Positions 1 through 7,426 are shown, counted from the first letter of the stretch. The stretch is 10,025 nucleotides of DNA from Leptolyngbyaceae cyanobacterium SM1_3_5 (GCA_012031475.1 JAAUTJ010000121.1:1-10025), one strand, 5' to 3'. The notes: generated by a model from the letters alone, not told the origin. A program made the numbers and translations.

Positions 1-1465
1 CACGGCGCAGACGCAGGCCACGTTCGATCGAGCCTTGGTCGATTGGCGCGATCGCCTGTTGACCCAAAATAACCTTGACTACAGCAAAGACATTCGGCCT
101 TGGGTCGGGGAAGAAGTGACGATCGCGTTTTTGTCTCCCAGCAATCCCGATCCGACGGCCACACCCTCAAACGAAACGCCGATCGACGGTCAGCAAACGC
201 CCGTGATTCTTGCGCCGATCGCCAATGCCGCCAGAGCGCAGCAAATTTTCGCCAATCGTCAGTCGCAAGCGCAATCTCGCGAATACAAAGGCGAGTCGAT
301 CGGCTCGATTCAGCAAGACGGAAAATCCTATGCTTACACGGTTGTGGACGATCGCCTGATTGCGATTTCGCCGGATGCCAAGGCGATCGAGCAGGTGATC
401 GATACCGAACAAAGTGGGGATTCGATCGTCAAAACGCCCGGATTCGCGCAGGCCGTGAATCGGCTGGAAACGTCCCAGCCGTTTGCCCGGACGTATCTGA
501 ATGTTCCGGCCATGAATGCCGTTCTTGCCGCCAGCGCCACGCAACCGCTGCCTTTGCAAATTCTGACGCCGCTTCAGCGCAATCAGGGCATGGCGGCAAC
601 GGCGACGATCGAATCTGACGGCATCCGCGTCCAGGGAACAAGCTGGCTGAGCGCCGATGATGAGATTCGCAATCGCGTCACGAATTCGGCGGAGCGGATG
701 CCCAACATTTTGCCTGCGGACACGCTGATCATGACATCGGGCGGCAATTTGCGGCAGCTTTGGCAGGACTACAGCGATCGCGTCACGGCTCCGACCGAAC
801 TGAGTCCCGACAATTTCCGGCGGGCGATCGGCAGCACGACCGGATTGGACTTGGATAAAGATTTGATTGAGTGGATGAGCGGCGAATTTGCGATCGGCCT
901 GGTGCCGTTTACGCAGACGGGAACCGCGCCGAGTGCCGGAGTGATGCTGCTCGTTCAGGCCAGCGATCGCCGCGCTGCCGATGCTGCGTTCGTCAAGCTG
1001 GATGAAGCGATGAAAACGCGCTATCAGTTTGAAGTTTCGCCCGCCGAGATTGGCGGCAAACCCGTCACCAACTGGACTTCGCCCTTCTCCGCGATTCGCG
1101 TCACGCGCGGCTGGCTCGATGGCAACGTGGCGTTTTTGGCACTGAATGGGTCGATCGCCCAGTCGATCCTGCCGCAAACCACCGCCCCACTTGCGGCTGA
1201 TCCCGCCTTTCAAGCGGCCACAACCTCGACGTTGAATCCAAATAGCGGACGGTTTTATCTCAACCTCGATCGACTGACGCAGCAGGACACGCCGTTTTTG
1301 CTGTTTCCCCTGCTGCCGCCGCAGACTCGCGAATTTGTTGAGGCGATGCAGTCGATCGGCGCGACGGGCGCAGTGGTGGACGATCGCACCACACGATACG
1401 ACGTTTTGGTACGCCTCCGCAAAAATGAAGACATCAAGCCGCTGCCTTCTCCAACTAACCCGTAG
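1..1465 (+). CDS. DUF3352 domain protein, 5' end missing
   Basis: The reading frame is open from base 2, so the gene starts upstream of the window. A TTG codon at 35 lies inside the frame and is probably not the start. About 487 codons are visible, ending at TAG (1463-1465). The protein matches what I know of the cyanobacterial DUF3352 family: an early segment reading DYSKDIRPWVGEEVTIAF, repeated alpha/beta stretches, and late blocks such as GWLDGNVAFLALNGSIAQ and SGRFYLNLDRL. The function of this family is unknown. Homologues usually carry an N-terminal hydrophobic segment and are thought to be envelope-associated, but that part lies outside the window. No metal site or catalytic motif is obvious. 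The frame is intact throughout, unlike several neighbours. The gene converges on pyruvate kinase across a repeat-bearing spacer. The family call is from recognition, not a search. Confidence 0.8.
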   Translation, partial: TAQTQATFDRALVDWRDRLLTQNNLDYSKDIRPWVGEEVTIAFLSPSNPDPTATPSNETPIDGQQTPVILAPIANAARAQQIFANRQSQAQSREYKGESIGSIQQDGKSYAYTVVDDRLIAISPDAKAIEQVIDTEQSGDSIVKTPGFAQAVNRLETSQPFARTYLNVPAMNAVLAASATQPLPLQILTPLQRNQGMAATATIESDGIRVQGTSWLSADDEIRNRVTNSAERMPNILPADTLIMTSGGNLRQLWQDYSDRVTAPTELSPDNFRRAIGSTTGLDLDKDLIEWMSGEFAIGLVPFTQTGTAPSAGVMLLVQASDRRAADAAFVKLDEAMKTRYQFEVSPAEIGGKPVTNWTSPFSAIRVTRGWLDGNVAFLALNGSIAQSILPQTTAPLAADPAFQAATTSTLNPNSGRFYLNLDRLTQQDTPFLLFPLLPPQTREFVEAMQSIGATGAVVDDRTTRYDVLVRLRKNEDIKPLPSPTNP

Positions 1466-1516
1466 CGCGTTGAAATTGCTCCTCGGAACTGCTGGGGGAG
1501 TTGCGATCGCTTTTCC

Positions 1517-1553
1517 GCCCCCAAATCCCCCGAATTTCATGGGGGACTTTAAA
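1517..1553 (+). repeat. Cyanobacterial C5/G5 palindromic repeat, copy 1
   Basis: This element of about 37 bases consists of CCCCCAAAT, then TCCCCC, a short spacer, GGGGGA and CTTTAAAG. The inner TCCCCC/GGGGGA arms can form a hairpin. The same element recurs in opposite orientation at 1645-1684. Such elements are widespread between genes in filamentous cyanobacteria. Lying between two convergent genes, it may help end transcription, but it has no U-tract. Confidence 0.7.
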
Positions 1554-1644
1554 GCCTGCCGATTGAGCATTTAGACCATTTGGCAGCGATCGAATTATCC
1601 TACCAGGCGCTACTGGGTCTGCGGCATCGCACCCACCCACCATC

Positions 1645-1684
1645 CTCAAAGTCCCCCAATTTTGGGGGATTTAGGGGGCTTCTC
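1645..1684 (-). repeat. Cyanobacterial C5/G5 palindromic repeat, copy 2 (inverted)
   Basis: On the minus strand this reads GCCCCCTAAATCCCCC, then AAAATT, GGGGGACTTTGAGG. It aligns almost base for base with copy 1 at 1517-1553. The core TCCCCCAATTTTGGGGGA is a perfect 18-base palindrome. The two copies face each other about 90 bases apart, so a transcript crossing both could also form one long stem. The element ends just before the pyruvate kinase stop codon at 1691-1689. Confidence 0.7.
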
Positions 1685-1688
1685 CAAG

Positions 1689-3477
1689 CTACAGTGACAA
1701 AGCCGCGTCCGTCTGCATCGTGCCAACCGTCCCGGAATACACCAGCCCGCGCTGCATGTCCAGCGTCAAAATTGCCCCATCGCGAATCAGTGCCGTCGCA
1801 TTCTTGACGCCGACAATCACCGGGACACCCAATCGCAAGCCGATCACAGCCGCGTGACTGGTGAGGCTGTCATCTTCGATCACAATGCCCGATGCTTTAC
1901 GAATCGCTTCCACGTAGTCCGCGCTGGTGTTTGCCGCCACGAGAATTTCACCCGGATTAAAATTGCCGACCTCGCGACTGCTGTGAGCCACACGAGCGCG
2001 ACCGCTCACCGATCCCTGCCCGATGCCGATGCCTTTGCCCAGCACTGCCGTGACGACTTCCACCTTAATCAAGTCGGTTGATCCAGCGACGCCCTGCAAT
2101 GTGCCTGCCGTCAGCACCACGAGATCACCTTCGCGCAGCAGCAATTTTTTCCTGTGCCACGTTCAAAGCCGCCTGAAAGGTTTGTCCGGTTGAAGGCAAA
2201 TCGAGGACGAGCAAGGGCTTCACGCCCCAAACAAGCTGCAATTGTCGCGCTACATCGACGTGCGGCGTCACGGCCAAAATCGGCTTGCGCGGACGAAACT
2301 TCGAGACGTTGCGGGCGGTTGCTCCGGTTTTCGTCAAGGTCATGATCGCCGCAGCGTTTAGCTGTTCGGCAATGCGTCCGACCGCCTGACTGATCGCAGT
2401 GGGGATCGATCGCCCCGGCACATTTTCGGCATTGCGACGAGCCGATTCATCCTGTTCGATGCGGCAGGCGATTCGCGCCATGGTTGCAACTGCCTCGATC
2501 GGATATTTGCCGACAGCGGTTTCATTCGAGAGCATGACCGCATCTGTTCCATCCAAAATCGCGTTTGCCACGTCCGAGATTTCTGCACGAGTCGGGCGCG
2601 GACTGTGTACCATGCTGTCGAGCATTTGCGTCGCCGTGATCACGGGAATGCCCAATCGATTTGATGTGGCAATCAAGCGCTTTTGCAAAATTGGCACTTC
2701 TTCAGCGGGAAGCTCGACGCCCAAATCGCCCCGTGCCACCATTACGCCATCGCAGAGCGAGAGAATCGCTTCCATCTGCTCGATCGCCTCGTGCTTCTCG
2801 ATCTTGGCGATCACCGGAACGTTTTTGCCCGCGCTTGAAATCAGTTCTTTAATTTCCAGCACGTCTTGCGGATTCCGCACAAAGCTCAAGGCCACCCAGT
2901 CCACGCCCTGATCAAGTCCAAACACTAAATCCTGACGGTCTTTATCCGTCATCGCCTTAATCGACAGATAGACGCCCGGAAAATTCACGCCCTTATTGTT
3001 TGACAAGGGACCGCCGACCGTGACGCGGCAGTGCAGTTCGCGAGTTGATCGATCGACTTCCTCCACCACCATTTCCACGCGCCCATCATCCAGTAGAATC
3101 ATTGCGCCAACCGGAACTTCATCGGCCAGCGGCTCATACGTCACCGAGCTAATTTTCTGCGTTCCCGGAGTTGGGTGGCTTGTTAGCGTAAAGCGATCGC
3201 CCTTCGCCAAAATAATCGAGCCGTCCTCAAATCGACCCAGCCGAATTTTTGGTCCCTGCAAATCTTGCAGAATGCCGACGGGCTGATTCAGTTCAAACGA
3301 AATTTGGCGAATCAGACGGATGCTGCGGAGATGGTCTTCATGCGTTCCGTGCGAGAAGTTCAGTCGCAGCGTGGTGGCTCCGGCTTCGATCAGTTCGCGC
3401 AGGACTTCGGGTGAACTTGTTGCGGGGCCGATCGTTGCGACAATTTTGGTGCGACGCATCGAAGATTGCAGTTGCAT
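1689..3477 (-). CDS. pyk: Pyruvate kinase with C-terminal PEP-utilising-type domain, apparent frameshift
   Basis: This enzyme converts phosphoenolpyruvate and ADP to pyruvate and ATP in the cytosol, the last step of glycolysis. I place the start at ATG 3477, giving MQLQSSMRRTKIVATIGPAT. The open frame up to 3612 has no family-like sequence. Visible motifs, in order, are LRLNFSHG (residues 37-44, substrate and cation site), LQDLQGPKIRLG, the B-domain segment, VIAKIEKHEAI (catalytic lysine), MVARGDLGVELP, and PTRAEISDVANAILDGTD (the pyruvate kinase signature region). The C-terminal extension carries LTSHAAVIGLRLGVPVIVG, the phosphohistidine-like motif found in the extra domain of the Bacillus-type and long cyanobacterial enzymes. 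The frame breaks at an A6 run (2145-2150): upstream it ends in AQEKIAAARR and a stop at 2127-2125, downstream it resumes as LLREGDLVVLTAGTLQG. Removing one A joins them into a protein of about 595 residues, the normal length of the long form. A GAAG about 9 bases upstream is a weak ribosome site. Confidence 0.92.
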
Positions 3478-3641
3478 GGCAGCTTCAAGAAGAACGAAAT
3501 GACGGTGGAGCGCGACCGCGCAGCGATCCCGGAACGGTCTCGATCGCGTTGCCGATTCACACAGCAACAAAGGCGCAGCAACAGGGATACTATCACGTTT
3601 ACCGAGTGCCACATTGACTACGGTGGTTTCTGATAGATGGA

Positions 3642-3708
3642 GGCAGTAGGCAGGAGGCAGAGGGCAGAGAGCAAGCGGCTGTTTACCTTCTGCCTTCTGC
3701 CTACTGCC
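3642..3708. repeat. GGCAG-type inverted repeat (hairpin)
   Basis: The left arm (3642-3664, GGCAGTAGGCAGGAGGCAG followed by AGGG) pairs with the right arm (3686-3708, CCTTCTGCCTTCTGCCTACT followed by GCC) with about three mismatches around a 21-base loop. Each arm is itself a run of heptamer-like GGCAGNA units, and the unit continues to about 3719. Heptamer repeats of this kind are scattered between genes in filamentous cyanobacteria. It lies between the pyk 5' region and the 3' end of the COP23 gene. It could shape the end of the COP23 transcript but has no U-tract. Confidence 0.75.
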
Positions 3709-3788
3709 CCCTGCCTCTTATTCTCCTTGCTTGTCTCTACGATCGCCTGCACACCGTTCCGTAAAATCGCTGCCGCTTCATCCAAGCT

Positions 3789-4456
3789 TTACCGGAAGCG
3801 ATTGGGACTTAGGGATTGCCGCAGTTGCGCTCCCGTCCCGCCATCCGCTCGATCGAGAAATGGCCTCAGATTAATGCTGGCAGCAGGACGACGCGATCGC
3901 CCGCTGCCCGGAATTCCCAGAACATTGCCAATTTTGACCCAAAATATCGTCATCTCCACCGGAAAACGTTGTCACCGCATCGGTGACTTGGCCGCTGTCG
4001 GCAACCGCAATGTTCTACGAAGACGCGATCGCGAGTCACCAGCGGGTCTTGTCCGGGCGGCACGGTCAGCACAATCCGGCAGCTAGAAACCTGCTGAGTC
4101 GTGACGCAAACGGTGTTGTAGCCGTTTTCGACTCCCGTTTGCAGTTGCAGCAGTCCGTCCGGGCGATATTCTTCCAAGCGGCGGCTGATCTCGGTACAGC
4201 GGCGTTCGGGTGTCCATCCGCCACCCAGTTCGGTCGGCGTTGCCCAAGGATAAAGCTGTCCAGGTTGACTTTCCGGTGCATACATCACGGTGTATTGGCC
4301 GTTTTGCATCTGGCAGCTAAAGCGGGTTCCGCTCGTGACTGGAGGCGTGGACTGCTTGAGGTCGGCTTGGGCAGGCGCGGCCACACTCAGGCCAACTGCG
4401 ATCGACGCACTCAAACAGCAAACGGGGCGCAGGCGATTCCACGTCAAGGCGATCAT
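3789..4456 (-). CDS. COP23-domain secreted protein, two apparent frameshifts
   Basis: The start is ATG at 4456, with AAGGAA (4465-4470) eight bases upstream as a good ribosome site. Residues 1-31 form a signal peptide (basic start, hydrophobic core, APAQA cleavage motif). The mature part begins near TRFSCQMQNGQYTVMY and has cysteines at about 48, 87, 117 and 126, which could form two disulfides. The pattern fits the COP23 family, named after a circadian oscillating protein of Synechococcus RF-1; its molecular role is unknown. After TRDRVF (residue 146) the frame is lost. Dropping one base near 4017 restores ENIAVADSGQVTDAVTTFSG. Dropping one base of the A4 run at 3932-3935 then restores IGNVLGIPGSG and the tail SINLRPFLDRADGGTGAQLR, ending at TAA 3791-3789. 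The repaired protein is about 221 residues, normal for the family. The uncorrected frame stops at 3950 with an unrelated tail. Confidence 0.8.
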
Positions 4457-4498
4457 GTGCGGAGTTCCTTAGATGAATGAACGTGAATGAGCAAAACA

Positions 4499-4527
4499 GA
4501 TCTAGCGAATGCGTTTCTATGACGCAA
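4499..4527 (-). promoter_or_regulatory. Possible sigma70-type promoter of the COP23 gene
   Basis: On the minus strand, TTGCGT (4527-4522) and TAGATC (4504-4499) are separated by exactly 17 bases. Transcription would start near 4492, giving a leader of about 35 bases before the COP23 ATG at 4456. The match is moderate and rests on pattern alone. Confidence 0.3.
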
Positions 4528-4617
4528 ATGCAGGTTCTAAAGTGCCCAGACGCAGAAAATTTCGCTGTTGAGCGAAAATTTGTAAAAAGGCCGTAAAATT
4601 TTGTAACAAAGTGGACG

Positions 4618-4632
4618 GTAGCCTGCTACACT
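4618..4632 (+). promoter_or_regulatory. Extended -10 promoter overlapping a perfect dyad
   Basis: TGC followed by TACACT (4624-4632) resembles an extended -10 element. The candidate -35, TTGTAA at 4601-4606, is 20 bases away, which is too far for a good fit. The 12-base dyad GTAGC-CT-GCTAC (4618-4629) overlaps the -10 and could be a repressor operator. This would drive the RNA ending at 4770. Confidence 0.35.
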
Positions 4633-4638
4633 ATTTCC

Positions 4639-4770
4639 TGGAATGCACATTAACCAATGTGTAGAGAAAAAGTAATCTTGTCTTCGCGGTGGGAACGCGC
4701 TGGCTGGATTTTTTCCGAATGTGAGAACAACGTTAGAGAACGAGGGCTGGTCTGCGGACTGGCCTTTTTT
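4639..4770 (+). ncRNA. Candidate small RNA, about 130 nt
   Basis: The interval is bounded by a promoter-like extended -10 (4624-4632) and an intrinsic terminator (4745-4770), with no credible gene inside or directly after it. Near the 5' end is a perfect six-base-pair hairpin, CACATT-AACC-AATGTG (4646-4661). A weaker CGCG/CGCG pair lies near 4687-4697. I see neither the Yfr1 motif (ACTCCTCACAC) nor paired Yfr2-type GGAAACA motifs, so it does not match those known cyanobacterial RNAs. It could instead be the leader or tail of an unrecognised transcript. Confidence 0.35.
4745..4770 (+). terminator. Rho-independent terminator
   Basis: GGCTGGTCT and GGACTGGCC form a nine-base-pair stem (including three G-T pairs) around a two-base minimal loop, which would open to four bases in practice. 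It is followed directly by TTTTTT (4765-4770). No protein gene upstream on the plus strand needs it, which is the main reason to propose an RNA gene. Confidence 0.6.
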
Positions 4771-4980
4771 GTTGGGCGATCGCCGGAAAAATTTCGGGCT
4801 ATGGGCGAGATGCAGCAGTTACATTTACTGCATGAACATTTGCTGCACGAAACTGTTGCACGAACTCGCTAACTAGGGCGATCTCAAAGTTGATTAGGCC
4901 AACACGATGAGCAGTTTGACCTACAAGTTGATGCGTTACAGGTTTCTGGAAACCGCTAAATAATCACAGCTTCCCTAACG

Positions 4981-5268
4981 TTAAAACGGCTCATAGTCGC
5001 GACAGCCGATCGCGGATTCTGACAAAGCAATATCCGGACGAACGGCACATTTCAAATGATAATCACCCGTGAAAAACTGACAGTTTGCACAGGGAATTTG
5101 ATGCATTCGTCGCGTGTTTTTCACACCATCTCGACACGCACACCAGACGCTCCAAACTGACATGCCAACCAGTCCCCAAGCCAACAGAAAACAGAGCGGC
5201 ACAACAATGGGCTGAAGCAGGTTTACCAGCCACAGCGCTAGACTAAGCACGAACTCAAACAAAATCAT
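4981..5268 (-). CDS. Small membrane protein with C-terminal cysteine cluster
   Basis: This 95-residue protein has two hydrophobic segments at about residues 4-18 and 20-43, probably a membrane hairpin. A short soluble tail follows, with the pattern C60-x2-C63-x10-C74-x14-C89 in a segment starting MHQIPCANCQFF and ending CRDYEPF. Two more cysteines (43, 45) lie at the membrane edge. The four-cysteine spacing suggests a zinc or iron-sulfur site, but no family function is known to me. I recognise the tail as a conserved hypothetical protein of cyanobacteria. The start is ATG 5268 with no clear ribosome site; an internal Met at residue 55 would leave only the cysteine domain. It is transcribed away from the EamA gene, with a 215-base spacer in which I see no clear signals. 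Confidence 0.75.
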   Translation of the reverse strand: MILFEFVLSLALWLVNLLQPIVVPLCFLLAWGLVGMSVWSVWCACRDGVKNTRRMHQIPCANCQFFTGDYHLKCAVRPDIALSESAIGCRDYEPF

Positions 5269-5483
5269 TGCAGCAGTAGAATCAAGTTGAATTTATTCTG
5301 GCGAATTCAATCGCGATCGCACCTCAACCAATCGATAGGTTGTCATCCTACTATCAGATGAATCGATCGGTAGAATTTCACTTGAAATCATTCGTCCAAA
5401 AGAAAATCAAAACTTTACAAACGCTGCAAAATTCAATACGGCGATTCGAACCTGTTGATTGTCCTGCTTCAAAAAGGATACCA

Positions 5484-6459
5484 ATGCCGCTTCATCAAAA
5501 CTCTGGCCGCTGGCGTTTGGGTTTAGCCCTGGCGCTGATTACTGTTTCATTCTGGGGCGTTCTGCCGATCGCGCTCACGGTTGCTTTGCAGGCGATCGAT
5601 CCCTACACCGTCACTTGGTTTCGCTTTCTCATTTCATTTCTGCTGCTGGCCGCATTTTTAGGACTGCGCGGTCAGCTACCAACCTGGAAAATCCTCAAAG
5701 CTGCGAGGCTGGAGCTGTTGGCGATCGCCACTGTTTTTCTGGCCGCAAACTATCTGCTCTTTGTTCTCGGTTTGATCAACACGTCGCCTGCCAATTCACA
5801 GGTAATTATTCAGCTTTCGCCTGTCTTTCTGACAGTGGGCGGACTGATGATTTTCAAAGAGCGATATGCGCGATCGCAATGGCTCGGACTTGGTTTACTA
5901 ATGGCTGGAATGAGTTTATTTTTCAACGATCAGCTTCGCGAACTTGCGATTGCTTCACCCAACTATTTGTTGGGCAGCGGAATTTTAGTGTTAGCAGCGG
6001 CGGCTTGGGCAGTCTATGCGCTGGCGCAAAAACAGCTTTTGCAGCAGCTACCTTCCGCCACCATTATGTTAGTGATTTATGGCGGAAGTGCGCTGCTGTT
6101 TACGCCGTTTAGTTCGCCAGAACAGCTACTTGATTTAACGCCGTTTCAGTGGGGAATGTTGTTGTTTGCAGCGTTGAATACGCTGCTGGCCTATGGTGCT
6201 TTTGCGGAAGCACTCAATCATTGGGAAGCGTCTCGCGTGGGTGCGGTCATTTCGCTGACGCCGATCGTGACGCTGGGCGCAGTTGCGATCGCTGCCCAAC
6301 TTTTGCCGAGTTCGATCGCTGCTGAACAAATTACTCGATTGGGTTTTGCGGGCGCGGTTTTGGTGGTGGCGGGGTCGTTTTACGATCGCGTTTGGGGCAG
6401 CGACAGTCTATACCCCAATCGATCGAGCGGTAGGTGGATCGATCGCTGCGCTAGAATAG
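5484..6459 (+). CDS. EamA/DMT-family transporter, apparent frameshift near the C-terminus
   Basis: This is an inner-membrane transporter of the drug/metabolite superfamily, made of two EamA repeats with about ten membrane helices; the substrate is unknown. I place the start at ATG 5484 (MPLHQNSGRWRLGLALALIT) because AAGGA lies five bases upstream. The longer frame from 5340 adds 48 polar residues that do not look like this family. Repeat one runs from about residue 10 and contains ITVSFWGVLPIALTV and TWFRFLISFLLLAAF. Repeat two starts near LGSGILVLAAAAWAVYALAQ and contains EALNHWEASRVGAVISLTPI. In the raw sequence the end reads GSFYDRVWGSDS and runs to 6524. Removing one T from the T4 run at 6378-6381 gives GSFTIAFG, like the GSxxIALG end of homologues as I recall them. 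It then stops at TAG 6457-6459, just before a hairpin. That repaired protein is about 324 residues. Confidence 0.85.
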
Positions 6460-6470
6460 CAAAGTGCTAT

Positions 6471-6495
6471 ACTCCAATCGGAAAACTGGAGTTTT
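6471..6495 (+). terminator. Weak hairpin after the transporter
   Basis: ACTCCA (6471-6476) and TGGAGT (6487-6492) form a six-base-pair stem followed by a short T stretch. It lies 12 bases after the repaired EamA stop at 6459 but inside the unrepaired frame, so its position supports the repaired end. The stem and T-run are short, so termination would be partial. Confidence 0.35.
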
Positions 6496-6517
6496 GGTAT
6501 TGCTCGCTTCTTTTTGT

Positions 6518-6530
6518 GGGATGATATCCC
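6518..6530. promoter_or_regulatory. Palindrome upstream of peroxiredoxin
   Basis: GGGAT-GAT-ATCCC is a perfect 13-base inverted repeat 60 bases before the peroxiredoxin ATG. Its place between the transporter and an oxidative stress gene would suit an operator. I cannot link it to a named regulator. Confidence 0.3.
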
Positions 6531-6590
6531 GGTAGGCTTCAGCATTTTTTGCTTTTTGAGATTGTACTAGAGGTTACAGGAAGTCAGAAC

Positions 6591-7226
6591 ATGGCACTTC
6601 GACTAGGCGACACGGTTCCCAATTTCACGCAGGATTCTTCCGAAGGCACGATCGATTTTTACGATTGGGCAGGCGATAGCTGGGTGGTGCTGTTCTCCCA
6701 CCCCGCCGACTTCACGCCCGTTTGCACGACCGAACTCGGCATGGTTGCCAAGCTCAAGCCCGAATTTGACCAGCGCAATGCCAAGGTGATCGCGCTGAGC
6801 GTGGACACTGCCGAATCGCACAAAGGCTGGATTGGCGACATCAACGAAACCCAAAGCACGACGCTCAACTATCCGATCTTGGCCGACCCCGATCGCAAAG
6901 TGTCGGATCTCTACGACATGATTCACCCGAACGCGAACAATACGCTGACGGTGCGATCGGTGTTCATCGTTGACCCGCAAAAGAAACTGCGCCTCACCTT
7001 CACCTATCCGGCCAGCACGGGACGCAATTTCGATGAAATTCTGCGCGTCCTCGATTCGCTTCAGCTTACCGATGGTTACAGCGTGGCGACTCCGGCCAAC
7101 TGGGAGGATGGCGGCGACTGCGTGGTCGTGCCGTCAATTCCGACTGACAAAGCTCGCGAAAAATTCCCCAAAGGCGTGACGGAAATTAAGCCGTATCTGC
7201 GGATGACACCGCAGCCGAACAAGTAA
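6591..7226 (+). CDS. 1-Cys peroxiredoxin (Prx6 type)
   Basis: This cytosolic thiol peroxidase reduces hydrogen peroxide and organic peroxides. The ATG at 6591 is preceded by AGGAAG at eight bases spacing, and the product starts MALRLGDTVPNFTQDSSEGT. The thioredoxin-fold core carries the peroxidatic motif P38-ADF-T42-PV-C45-TTELG, with the supporting arginine in TVRSVFIVDP (about residue 122). The C-terminal arm, from about residue 160 (DGYSVATPANWEDGGD onward) to the tail IKPYLRMTPQP, is typical of the Prx6 subgroup, as is the length of 211 residues. A second cysteine, C177, follows GGD in the arm. Whether it acts in resolution is not clear from sequence. The frame is intact, the upstream gene is the transporter, and a strong terminator follows at once, so it is probably transcribed alone. 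Confidence 0.95.
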   Translation: MALRLGDTVPNFTQDSSEGTIDFYDWAGDSWVVLFSHPADFTPVCTTELGMVAKLKPEFDQRNAKVIALSVDTAESHKGWIGDINETQSTTLNYPILADPDRKVSDLYDMIHPNANNTLTVRSVFIVDPQKKLRLTFTYPASTGRNFDEILRVLDSLQLTDGYSVATPANWEDGGDCVVVPSIPTDKAREKFPKGVTEIKPYLRMTPQPNK

Positions 7227-7248
7227 TCTCGGCTGAATTCAAACCATC

Positions 7249-7278
7249 AAGCCCAGCGATCGATCGCTGGGCTTTTTT
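7249..7278 (+). terminator. Strong rho-independent terminator of the peroxiredoxin gene
   Basis: GCCCAGCGATC (7251-7261) and GATCGCTGGGC (7262-7272) form a perfect 22-base palindrome followed by TTTTTT (7273-7278). The flanking AA pairs with the first Ts. It begins 23 bases after the peroxiredoxin stop. The centre GCGATCGATCGC is a stretched HIP1-like palindrome, so the genome's common repeat has become part of the terminator stem. Confidence 0.9.
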
Positions 7279-7426
7279 CAATGGCTCTAAACCAAACAGT
7301 TTTGAAACACGCCCTAGAAAGTCAGCTTTTTGGAAAACGAGTCTGCGATCGACTGAATGTATGCACTGTAAAAGAGGCAAAGGGGAAAAGCCCCGCAACG
7401 AAGCGCGATCGAGTCTGGCGAGCGGT

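Larger units (their letters stand above)
4471..4980. other. 510-base intergenic region
   Basis: No convincing protein gene lies here. From left to right it holds the COP23 leader and possible promoter, an AT-rich imperfect hairpin (4557-4581: AAATTTCGCT, loop GTTG, AGCGAAAATTT), a dyad GTAGC-CT-GCTAC at 4618-4629 overlapping an extended -10 TGCTACACT (4624-4632), and a candidate small RNA ending in a terminator at 4745-4770. From 4810 to 4870 there are imperfect repeats of a TTTRCTGCAYGAAC-like unit. An open frame at 4657-4872 spans the terminator and is not supported as a gene. From about 4875 to 4980 I see nothing. Confidence 0.6.

Noticed and set aside
167..1570. 467-codon open frame on the minus strand
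   Set aside because: It is antisense to the well-supported DUF3352 gene. Its product is Arg-rich with no domain pattern, as expected of a shadow frame in GC-rich coding DNA.
2125..2150. Programmed frameshifting in pyk
   Set aside because: Joining the frames needs a +1 shift at A6 with no known stimulator. Five other single-base indels in the same window make a sequence error the simpler explanation.
3637..4086. 149-codon plus-strand frame
   Set aside because: Its first part is the GGCAG repeat hairpin, and the rest is antisense to the restored COP23 C-terminus.
4657..4872. 71-codon plus-strand frame with an LLHE repeat
   Set aside because: It spans a clear terminator at 4745-4770, has no ribosome site, and shows no recognisable family. 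The repeat reflects short DNA repeats at 4810-4870.
5442..5452. GGTTCGAATCG on the minus strand, like a tRNA T-loop
   Set aside because: The flanking bases do not pair as a T-stem, and no acceptor, anticodon or D arm is present.
5340..5483. Longer N-terminus of the EamA transporter
   Set aside because: The 48 added residues are polar and unlike the family, while ATG 5484 has a well-placed AAGGA.
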